A stretch of DNA of 31,259 nt from the NCBI GenBank assembly GCA_030637025.1, contig DAOVVV010000029.1, positions 1-31,259 of the forward strand, in the 5' to 3' direction. The DNA is from JAGLHV01 sp023143305 [NCBI: Clostridia bacterium] (GTDB taxonomy: Bacteria > CBDUZB01 > JAGLHV01). How positions within the stretch are numbered: position 1 is the stretch's first letter; each line of letters opens with the position of its first letter. Of the stretch, positions 25,121-31,259 are shown one piece after another. Both the position numbers and the translations under genes were made by a program. The notes beneath the pieces are model-generated. The model was not told the origin of the DNA. It saw only the letters and a program-made list of their open reading frames with translations, and did not search any database.

Positions 25121-25348
25121 TTATTTTCTTAATATTAACCGCGCTTTAATATTCCTGGCTACTAACTCACAAAAACCCCCAAAACCAATCATTCTTTCTA
25201 ATATTTTATGCATTTCTTCTACAGAATAATCATTTTTTTCAATAAGGCCGCATTCGCTAATTGCTTGTTTTATAACACCTTCTAAAACATCGTTCCTTAA
25301 AAATCTTCCTAACTTTTTTTTAACGAAACTTAATTCACAAAGGTCCAT
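25121..25348 (-). CDS. Small helical protein upstream of the V4R gene
   Basis: This 75-aa protein is not recognised. It appears all-helical, with two cysteines (C4, C33) in the first half and one (C60) later, no membrane segment and a basic end. A good ribosome binding site (AAAGGGGTG) precedes its ATG. It ends 18 bp before the V4R gene and both are behind the same predicted promoter, so they form an operon. A role with the V4R protein is an inference from position only. Confidence 0.65.
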   Translation of the reverse strand: MDLCELSFVKKKLGRFLRNDVLEGVIKQAISECGLIEKNDYSVEEMHKILERMIGFGGFCELVARNIKARLILRK

Positions 25349-25465
25349 TCAAATCACCCCTTTCTGTTCTTTAACTTAATAAAAATTTATTTCCCTATTG
25401 ATAAAACAATTAATTAAACCTTAATTCTTTAACCTTCTTTTTTAAACCGGATTAATACAAATATT

Positions 25466-25494
25466 ATTTTACAAGTTTAATAAATTATTATCAA
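25466..25494 (-). promoter_or_regulatory. Sigma-70-type promoter for the 75-aa and V4R genes
   Basis: On the minus strand, TTGATA (rc of 25489-25494) and TAAAAT (rc of 25466-25471) are 17 bp apart. The leader to the 75-aa start would be about 110 nt. The rest of 25349-25640 is AT-rich and holds no gene or RNA that I can recognise. Confidence 0.5.
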
Positions 25495-25640
25495 CTTCTT
25501 TTTTAATTTTTTTTTCAGGATTTCTTTTACGCTTATTTTTTTAATGAATTCATTATTTTCGTATTAAAATTTAAAATTCTGTTAAATGAAAAACACTGTT
25601 TGTACTAATTGACAGTTAAACTTTTTCATAAATTTGGAAT

Positions 25641-25672
25641 AAAAAAAACAGGGTAGTTATCTACCCTGTTTT
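25641..25672 (-). terminator. Rho-independent terminator of the glycosidase-PorV operon
   Basis: A perfect 12-bp stem (25645-25656 with 25661-25672) and 4-nt loop is followed on the minus strand by eight T residues (25641-25648). It lies 34 bp after the stop of the PorV-like gene and is the clearest intrinsic terminator in the window. Confidence 0.85.
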
Positions 25673-25706
25673 CTCTGAGAAATTTCCGTATCTTTCTTTT
25701 AAAATA

Positions 25707-26660
25707 TTAAAATGTACTAATTAAAGAAAAACGGTTTGTATCACCTTGTTCTCCGGAAGGGACAATAGCAAAATCCAGTCGTATTTTCCCTGTCTTCAGC
25801 CCTATACCCCAGGTTACCCCCTCTATTTCTCCCGCCTGTTTACAATAACCCATACGTACAAAGAACTTATCATTAAAGGTATATTCCATTCCCATATTCA
25901 ACCCAGCTTCGGTATCCAGTATCTCTTGTTTGTTTAATTCATCTACCGGCTGATTAAAATCAAAAGCCAAACTAAGATTATTAACATTACCGGTTAATAT
26001 ATATCCTATCCCTAATTTTAAATTTTGGGGAAGAATATCCGCCTGCGGACTATCAATCATAGTCATCTTGGTTCCAAAATTTTGCAAGGCCAATCCCAGA
26101 CTCAAACCTTTTATGGGCATCCGGTATATCCCACCTATATCAAAAGCATATGCTCTCCCTTTTATATAATGAACAGAACTATAAATATATTTCAAGGTAA
26201 GACCTAAAGACAAATCCTGCTTAACTTTGCAACCATAAGAGATGGTCCCGGCTAAGTCGTAAGTATGAAATTCGCCTGTTTTTTCACCACTACCATCAGT
26301 TATAGTATGTGTCCCGGTAAAAAAATAGGTAAAACTTCCGCCCAAAACCCCTCCCCCGCCAACAGGCACTCCAAATCCAACAAAACTATAGTACATATCG
26401 GAAACAACATCCGGGAACATTTTACTATACATTACGATAAACTCCCGCTGTTTAATATAACTTAAACCGGCAGGATTCCAATATAGAGAACTCACATCGT
26501 CGACTAAAGCTACAAAGGCTTCGCCCATACCACTAGGCCTTGCTCCTACTCCGATAGTTAAAAACTCAGCAGCAGTATCAACACGGGCTACACCCGGTGA
26601 AGTTGAACAAGTAAGCCCTATAAAAATCAATAAAAGCATAATACTGAATTTTTTGTTCAT
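25707..26660 (-). CDS. PorV/PorQ-family outer-membrane protein (UPF0164)
   Basis: This 317-aa protein has a signal peptide (to about residue 26) and starts its mature part AAEFLTIGVGARPSGMGEAF, followed by the ALVDDVSSLYWNPAGLSYI segment typical of PorV/PorQ-like barrels. The rest is a series of glycine-rich beta strands, as in FadL-type barrels. In Bacteroidota, PorV is the type IX secretion shuttle protein that hands cargo to the attachment complex. Here it directly follows a secreted hydrolase that carries a C-terminal sorting-like domain, so it may serve that product. No other type IX component is visible in the window. Confidence 0.85.
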   Translation of the reverse strand: MNKKFSIMLLLIFIGLTCSTSPGVARVDTAAEFLTIGVGARPSGMGEAFVALVDDVSSLYWNPAGLSYIKQREFIVMYSKMFPDVVSDMYYSFVGFGVPVGGGGVLGGSFTYFFTGTHTITDGSGEKTGEFHTYDLAGTISYGCKVKQDLSLGLTLKYIYSSVHYIKGRAYAFDIGGIYRMPIKGLSLGLALQNFGTKMTMIDSPQADILPQNLKLGIGYILTGNVNNLSLAFDFNQPVDELNKQEILDTEAGLNMGMEYTFNDKFFVRMGYCKQAGEIEGVTWGIGLKTGKIRLDFAIVPSGEQGDTNRFSLISTF

Positions 26661-26698
26661 CTGTCTTTTCCCTTGTACAACGAATTAATCACTATTTA

Positions 26699-28399
26699 CT
26701 ATTTAAGAATTACCATCCGTTTGGTGGAAGTAAACGAATCCGTTTCCAACCGATAAAAATATACACCGGAAGCCATTTCCTCTCCACCACTATTATTTCC
26801 ATCCCAATAAGCTGCTGCATTCCGGGAAAGATAATCACCCGCTGTTTTATATCCCAGGTCTAATGTTCTCAACAACTGACCTACAACATTGTAAATCTTG
26901 ATTTTAACGTTACTCCCCTGGGATAAAGAATAAGGTATCCATGTTTCCGGATTAAAAGGATTGGGAAAATTTTGGCCTAACTTACTACCCGAAGTAGTCT
27001 CCCGGGTTAATACTGCCGGTAAAGTAGCAGAAGATACAGTTCCCCCCACGACCATTGAACGAGCTTCTATTCCGATATTACCCTCACCGTCGCTTACAAA
27101 AATATAAACCTTATATTTCCCTTCATTATCCGGTAGAGTAACATTAAAAAAAACACCTTCTCCCTCCCCCTCTACTTCCTCAAAATTAGCTAAATATAAT
27201 CCTTCATTTCCGGTAACATCCCGCCCGCAGAGTTTAATCTGGTAACTCAAAGTATTTCCTTGAGGATCCCCTGCTACTACATTCAGATTAACGAAACTAT
27301 TGGGAACTAAACCGGAAGATTCATCCAAAGACATTCCTGAAATAACCGGGGACCGGTTAACTACATCATTATTGTTGTTATGATACATTTTTTCCACTGA
27401 ATAAAAAGAAGGCCTTTTTTGGCCATTCATCAGGAGGTTAAACCATACCCCTCCAAAGTCTTCCTTCTCTCCATAAATAAAAGCAAAACCACCTAAAGCA
27501 GAACCCTTATTACCTATAATATGGTCATTCCACCCATCATAATAAGCTGCTGCTTTGGTAAGATCATTAGATTCAAGAGCAACACCATTACTATCTACAT
27601 CAACTTCCCATTCTCCATCAGGACCAAACTCTGTAATCATATACGGTTTGCTAAAATTGTAGTACTGCTCAGCTTTATCCTGAACAGATAAAATATCTTT
27701 ATAAGCATTGGTTGCATATAAATCCAGGGGAGTATCGCTACCACTAAAATAACTCCACATATCCGGATAAGCAACAGTGGAAGTCACCGGATGATGAGTA
27801 TCTATCTTTTTAATTTCGACACAGACCTGTTCTACAAACTCAGCATAAGCTATTCTATTCTCTTTGAGTTCGGGCTCTTTAAAATGCTGGTCTAAATGCA
27901 ACATAACCTCATTTCCCACACTCCACATAAGCACAGCAGGATGATCTTTATATCTTTTTATCCAGTTAATAATTTCTGCAAGAATATGAGTTTTATAACC
28001 TTCATCATCATCATAATCAATAAAGTGCTGCAGCCATATTCCCATACAAACTTTAATTCCCCGTTTCTGTGCCGCATCAAGAAGAACTTTAGTATCGTAT
28101 CCTGTCCCCCAGGTGCGGATTGTATTAGCGCCCAAAGCTTCAACCTGTGTCATATAAGCAGCAATAGTTCTACGGGAAATATCAGGCCCAAAACAAAGCC
28201 CTTTAATAAAAAAATCATTTCCATCAACTAATAACTGCCAATTTCCGGAATTCCCGTTAATGATTACTTTACTTCCTTCGTAAGGTTCATCCGGTTTACC
28301 CGGTTTATCCGGTTTCACGGCATAACTGTTATTTACAACCAAACCCGCTAATAACATACTTACCATTAAAATTTTCATTGCAAGACTCACTTTTTTCAT
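26699..28399 (-). CDS. Secreted glycoside hydrolase (clan GH-A) with C-terminal sorting domain
   Basis: This 566-aa protein has a signal peptide (1-27), a short Pro/Lys linker and then a TIM-barrel hydrolase like GH2/GH5 (about 55-345). The catalytic acid/base is E164 in WSVGNE and the nucleophile is probably E257 in YMITEFG. A likely Ig-like region (350-450) is followed by a FlgD-like C-terminal domain (475-566) beginning LGQNFPNPFNPETW and ending in RMVILK, which is the type recognised by type IX-like secretion. The sugar substrate is unknown. It is the first gene of a two-gene operon with the PorV-like protein; its start is ATG with a G-rich ribosome site. Confidence 0.88.
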   Translation of the reverse strand: MKKVSLAMKILMVSMLLAGLVVNNSYAVKPDKPGKPDEPYEGSKVIINGNSGNWQLLVDGNDFFIKGLCFGPDISRRTIAAYMTQVEALGANTIRTWGTGYDTKVLLDAAQKRGIKVCMGIWLQHFIDYDDDEGYKTHILAEIINWIKRYKDHPAVLMWSVGNEVMLHLDQHFKEPELKENRIAYAEFVEQVCVEIKKIDTHHPVTSTVAYPDMWSYFSGSDTPLDLYATNAYKDILSVQDKAEQYYNFSKPYMITEFGPDGEWEVDVDSNGVALESNDLTKAAAYYDGWNDHIIGNKGSALGGFAFIYGEKEDFGGVWFNLLMNGQKRPSFYSVEKMYHNNNNDVVNRSPVISGMSLDESSGLVPNSFVNLNVVAGDPQGNTLSYQIKLCGRDVTGNEGLYLANFEEVEGEGEGVFFNVTLPDNEGKYKVYIFVSDGEGNIGIEARSMVVGGTVSSATLPAVLTRETTSGSKLGQNFPNPFNPETWIPYSLSQGSNVKIKIYNVVGQLLRTLDLGYKTAGDYLSRNAAAYWDGNNSGGEEMASGVYFYRLETDSFTSTKRMVILK

Positions 28400-28615
28400 A
28401 TTTAGTTCCCCCCCTTATTCTTTTTATATGTCTTTAAAATAAATATTGTTGTTACTTAATTATCCATGCAAAAAAATTTATCAGATTTAATAAAACTAAT
28501 CTATAAAACCTTTTTCCCCACCTTCTATTAAAACATCTCAATCATTAAATATCACAAGCTAATCATATTAAAAAATGTTTATTAAGTCAATGCAGAAGAC
28601 ATAAGCCAACAAAAT
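28400..28615. other. AT-rich intergenic region without recognisable gene
   Basis: Together with the terminator that follows it, this fills a 321-bp gap between the glycosidase and the 111-aa gene. I see no ORF on either strand, no tRNA and no RNA family. It probably contains the promoter of the glycosidase operon; the best candidate is TTGCAT and CAATAT with 17-bp spacing on the minus strand, which is weak. Confidence 0.4.
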
Positions 28616-28655
28616 AAAAAAACAGGGTAATACTTTTAGAAATAAACTCCCCTGT
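28616..28655 (-). terminator. Probable terminator of the 111-aa gene
   Basis: ACAGGG and CCCTGT arms (28622-28627 and 28650-28655) with a large loop of 22 nt are followed on the minus strand by seven T residues. It lies about 65 bp after the stop codon. The stem is only 6 bp, so this is less certain than the terminator at 25641. Confidence 0.5.
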
Positions 28656-28720
28656 ATTAATTATAAAATCCAAATATTATCATTTTCATTAAAAATAATA
28701 AAAGCGTATACCAGCCCTTT

Positions 28721-29056
28721 TCAAACTATTTCTTTTGTTTCTTCTTTAAACCTATATTTAGAACAAGACCCATCTTTCCAGATTATTTCTTTGATTTCTA
28801 TCCAATTATTACATTTTGAAGTTAATTTTAAAATCGTAGCCAGAGAGGAATCTCTCTTTTCGTTATGCTGCCGGAGTAAATCCTGCTGATCCTTTTGCAT
28901 TTCAATACTGGACATTTCTTTCAATAATGTCTTATATATCTCTATTTTGGAAAGAGAATCTACTAATTCGTCTGCTTCCTGACAAAAAAATTTCTGTTTG
29001 GTCTCTTTCTCATCTCTTGGTAAATCCGGAAAAAAACTTCCACTAATTTTGGACAT
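28721..29056 (-). CDS. Unknown cytoplasmic protein behind a consensus promoter
   Basis: This 111-aa protein is not recognised. It is charged and mostly helical up to about residue 75, with a shorter beta-rich end (WIEIKEIIWKDGSCSKYRF). There is no signal peptide or membrane segment. The start ATG has AAAGGAGG six bases upstream and the gene is preceded by TTGACA-17-TATAAT, an exact sigma-70 consensus, with its own terminator downstream. It is therefore a single-gene transcript that is probably strongly expressed. Nothing in the neighbourhood points to its role. Confidence 0.72.
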   Translation of the reverse strand: MSKISGSFFPDLPRDEKETKQKFFCQEADELVDSLSKIEIYKTLLKEMSSIEMQKDQQDLLRQHNEKRDSSLATILKLTSKCNNWIEIKEIIWKDGSCSKYRFKEETKEIV

Positions 29057-29182
29057 ATTTTCCTCCTTTTTTCAAAAATGTTAAGACCTCTGCAAAATAG
29101 CTTTTTTACCCTTAATTATTTCAATGATTCTTTCCTTTTTTCGGTTCTTCCCTAATGTTAACTATCGCTCAATTTGATTTAA

Positions 29183-29211
29183 ATTATAATTTAATAAACA
29201 ACACTTGTCAA
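29183..29211 (-). promoter_or_regulatory. Consensus sigma-70 promoter for the 111-aa gene
   Basis: The minus strand shows a perfect TTGACA (rc of 29206-29211), exactly 17 bp spacer and a perfect TATAAT (rc of 29183-29188). The predicted transcript starts near 29176, giving a leader of about 120 nt before the ATG at 29056. Confidence 0.8.
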
Positions 29212-29233
29212 GCTTCCGGGAATAATTAAAAAT

Positions 29234-29267
29234 AAAAAAGCAGAATGAGTAATTATCCTCATCCTGC
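29234..29267 (-). terminator. Rho-independent terminator after tRNA-Val
   Basis: Arms 29240-29249 and 29258-29267 pair over 10 bp (one G-T pair) around an 8-nt loop and are followed on the minus strand by six T residues. It lies about 50 bp after the tRNA-Val 3' end and closes the rRNA/tRNA transcript. Confidence 0.75.
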
Positions 29268-29318
29268 CCGATATTTTAACTTTAAAAATTATTTCTTTAT
29301 AATAAAATCACTAATAAA

Positions 29319-29395
29319 TGGTGGGCGGTACTGGAATCGAACCAGTGACCCCTTGCGTGTCGAGCAAGTACTCTAACCAGCTGAGCTAACCGCCC
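29319..29395 (-). tRNA. tRNA-Val (anticodon GAC)
   Basis: This is a 77-nt tRNA with encoded CCA. The acceptor stem is GGGCGGT/ACCGCCC, the anticodon stem CTTGC/GCAAG encloses TCGACAC (anticodon GAC), and the T-arm CACTGG TTCGATT CCAGT is standard. The discriminator is A. It is the last gene of the rRNA-linked transcript. A decayed copy of it lies about 125 bp upstream. Confidence 0.97.
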
Positions 29396-29519
29396 TCTAC
29401 TTTATTTTTTAAAACAAAACTTATTCATATCTATAACCACTACTTTTAATTTGCGTAAATTTTACGTCTACATCTACACAGACTACTTGTCCGCCATCTA
29501 TTTGGAGGAAAATCTACGG

Positions 29520-29582
29520 TTACCAAAAAACCAGTGACCCTCCACCTCGGGCGAATACTCTAACCAGCTGAACTAACCACTC
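29520..29582 (-). pseudogene. Degenerate tRNA (tRNA-Val-like relic)
   Basis: On the minus strand this reads GAGTGGTTAGTTCAGCTGG, then GTTAGAGTA and, after a changed anticodon region, GGGTCACTGGTT, closely matching the 5' and middle parts of the neighbouring tRNA-Val. The anticodon arm has substitutions and a 2-nt loss, the T-arm breaks down after GGTT (a run of Ts instead of CGATTCC), and there is no pairing 3' acceptor strand. It cannot fold as a tRNA. It probably arose as a tandem tRNA-Val duplicate that decayed. Confidence 0.75.
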
Positions 29583-29600
29583 TTATTTTATAATATTTCA

Positions 29601-29673
29601 AGGCGCGAGCCGGACTTGAACCGGCGAATCGCGGTTTTGCAGACCGCTCCCTTAGCCACTTGGGTACCGCGCC
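29601..29673 (-). tRNA. tRNA-Cys (anticodon GCA)
   Basis: The acceptor stem GGCGCGG pairs with TCGCGCC (one G-T), the anticodon stem GCGGT/ACCGC encloses CTGCAAA (anticodon GCA), and the T-arm is GCCGG TTCAAGT CCGGC. The discriminator is T, the identity base for tRNA-Cys. CCA is not encoded (TGA follows), unlike the Pro and Val tRNAs here, so it depends on the CCA-adding enzyme. Its 5' end is only 4 bp after the stop codon of the 241-aa barrel gene. Confidence 0.97.
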
Positions 29674-29677
29674 ATTT

Positions 29678-30403
29678 TCAAAATTTAAAATTCAATCCCG
29701 CCCCATAATTCATTCCATCAGTACAATCAATTTCTACAATTAAAGAAACCAGGGGATAAAACAAAACCTTGCTCCCAAGAAAAGGAACTAATTTATTATT
29801 ACCAGTTCCCCTAAACTCTTCCCGCGTATCCTCATTTTTCCATTTTATCCGATTAAAAGAAAATTTAACGCCCCCAAAAGGTTCAAAAAAATTGAATCTT
29901 TTACTTACTATTAAAGAACTATAATACTCTAAAATATTTAATGTTGTATTTATTTTTTCTTCAAAAAAATTCCCCTCCAATCTATTGAGATGATTAGAAG
30001 AAGATGTTACTCCTAAATCAACAAAGACTGCAGGGGTTATTATTGTATCGGGAAAAAATATATATTTTATCCCCCCTCCATACATACAAATTTCGCTTTT
30101 ACCCAAATATTTATTATTATTTATTTGAATTTCGGAGTCAATAAAACCAGCTTTAAGATAAAAATTCATCCTATAAGCAACTGCAATAATTGCTTTTAAA
30201 ACTGTCAATTCCTGCATTAATTCACAATCGAATTTTTGCTTATTTTCATCTTCAAACTTTATTTTTTTTTCAACTAAAACGTTATAAATTTCCGTATTTA
30301 CTTCTCCTGCCCGAGAAGAAACAGTAGAAAAAATTTCACCAGCAAAAGACAATGAAAACGGTAAATTTAGCATCATAATCAAAATACTAAAAAACCTAAT
30401 CAC
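29678..30403 (-). CDS. Outer-membrane beta-barrel-like protein inside the rRNA/tRNA cluster
   Basis: This 241-aa protein has a probable signal peptide (about 1-21, ending SFAG) and, after about residue 75, alternating hydrophobic strands that end in NFKF, the C-terminal phenylalanine typical of outer-membrane barrels. It is not clearly related to the three tandem barrels. The start is GTG with GAAGG about nine bases upstream; internal ATGs at codons 10-11 would cut off most of the signal peptide. Position is unusual: 147 bp after 5S and 4 bp before tRNA-Cys, in the same direction. It may be read through from the rRNA promoter or from a weak local one (TTGTTA-16-TAAAAT). Confidence 0.72.
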   Translation of the reverse strand: MIRFFSILIMMLNLPFSLSFAGEIFSTVSSRAGEVNTEIYNVLVEKKIKFEDENKQKFDCELMQELTVLKAIIAVAYRMNFYLKAGFIDSEIQINNNKYLGKSEICMYGGGIKYIFFPDTIITPAVFVDLGVTSSSNHLNRLEGNFFEEKINTTLNILEYYSSLIVSKRFNFFEPFGGVKFSFNRIKWKNEDTREEFRGTGNNKLVPFLGSKVLFYPLVSLIVEIDCTDGMNYGAGLNFKF

Positions 30404-30550
30404 TTTTTAACCTTCTTATTTTAACCTAAAATTTTGATTTAACAAAATCATCTTTATAGCAAAATTACCATAAATTTCATCAAACAGACTTGATTAAAAA
30501 AAATTCAAATTCATTTACGCTAATATGAAAATAAAGAACTAATAAAAAAA

Positions 30551-30667
30551 CCCGGCGGCAACCTACTCTCCCATACCGTTACCAGTATAGTACCATCGGC
30601 GCTGGTGAGCTTAACTTCCGTGTTCGGAAAGGGAACGGGTGTGACCCCACCGCAATAACCACCGGGA
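30551..30667 (-). rRNA. rrf: 5S ribosomal RNA
   Basis: About 117 nt. The 5' TCCCGGTGG pairs with the 3' CCGCCGGG to form helix I. The conserved middle (CACACCCGTTCC, CCGAACACGGAAGTTAAGC, then CGCCGATGGTACT) is that of bacterial 5S. It is followed on the minus strand by a seven-T run, which with the terminal helix may act as a partial terminator. Confidence 0.96.
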
Positions 30668-30689
30668 ATCTTTTCATATATTAATTTTT

Positions 30690-30833
30690 CTAAAAATTAG
30701 CATCAGGATACATTACTCTATATTTCATTTCTAAAAAAGAATAATACGCATTTATAAAAAAATCTCTTTTAAATATATATATTAACACCAATGTACATAT
30801 AACAATTCCACCTATTATCCATACATCACGCAT
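30690..30833 (-). CDS. 47-codon ORF with one TM helix in the 23S-5S spacer
   Basis: This open frame was found by reading the spacer directly. It starts at ATG 30831-30833, with AGAGGA about eight bases upstream on the minus strand, and stops at TAG 30690-30692, so the product is 47 aa: MRDVWIIGGIVICTLVL, then IYIFKRDFF and a hydrophilic end with YRVMYPDANF. Residues 5-20 form a likely single transmembrane helix. I do not know a homologue. The frame has no internal stops in very AT-rich DNA, where stops are frequent, but 47 codons can be open by chance. The expression would have to come from the rRNA operon. Confidence 0.4.
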   Translation of the reverse strand: MRDVWIIGGIVICTLVLIYIFKRDFFINAYYSFLEMKYRVMYPDANF

Positions 30834-30905
30834 ATATGTCCTCTCTATATAGATATATTTTTATAAATATATTTTTTTATCTTTTTTAAAGTAAAATTAA
30901 AAAAT

Positions 30906-31259
<354 letters not shown>

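Noticed and set aside
25609-25614. Plus-strand TTGACA
   Set aside because: No good -10 box at the proper distance and no plus-strand gene downstream.
29450-29466. Short palindrome CGTAAA-T-TTTACG
   Set aside because: Six-bp arms in AT-rich DNA can occur by chance and it is not linked to a gene start.

Overview
The window is AT-rich bacterial DNA in which essentially every gene lies on the minus strand, so transcription runs from right to left. The organism is a Gram-negative-type (two-membrane) bacterium: there are several outer-membrane beta-barrels, a lipoprotein, a PorV-like barrel and a secreted glycosidase with a C-terminal sorting domain containing NPFNPETWIPYSL. That signature, the low GC and the gene order resemble uncultured candidate phyla (Omnitrophota, Desantisbacteria or Poribacteria-like lineages). 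I cannot place it more precisely by eye.

Layout in transcription order. (1) 31259-29234 is the 3' part of an rRNA operon: the 23S 3' end, an unlisted 47-codon ORF in the 23S-5S spacer, 5S, a 241-aa barrel gene, tRNA-Cys, a decayed tRNA and tRNA-Val, then a terminator. (2) 29211-28616 is a 111-aa unknown gene behind a consensus sigma-70 promoter. (3) 28399-25641 is an envelope pair, a secreted glycoside hydrolase and a PorV/PorQ-family protein, closed by a clear terminator. (4) 25494-24578 is a small unknown protein plus a V4R-domain protein. (5) 24534-20310 holds a DHH/CBS/CCA-type tRNA nucleotidyltransferase, a site-2 protease and a tryptophanyl-tRNA synthetase with a probable Fe-S cysteine motif. 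(6) 20220-13392 is a compact run: scpA, scpB, then the aromatic amino acid genes pheA, hisC-like aminotransferase, DAHP synthase, tyrA and aroA, many overlapping by a few bases.

(7) 13232-9882 is an envelope block of one lipoprotein and three paralogous barrels. It separates aroA from (8) cmk, plsC, ispH and rpsA (9840-6012), which are commonly neighbours of aroA. (9) 5976-2495 encodes a protease/beta-propeller/barrel protein, an HU/IHF-type protein and a MerR-type regulator, followed by tRNA-Pro.

(10) 2174-1 is accessory DNA: short genes of mostly unknown function (85-, 144- and 99-aa membrane proteins, a flavodoxin, a truncated methyltransferase) separated by three elements that resemble integron attC recombination sites. 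No integrase gene is in the window. This is the best candidate for a mobile gene-cassette array and the least ordinary part of the sequence, together with the protein genes embedded in the rRNA/tRNA operon.

Functionally, the core supports chorismate-to-Phe/Tyr synthesis, chromosome segregation (ScpAB, HU), translation (S1, TrpRS, CCA addition, tRNAs, rRNA), isoprenoid and phospholipid precursors (IspH, PlsC) and outer-membrane biogenesis. All functional names are based on motifs and family resemblance read by eye; no database search was possible.
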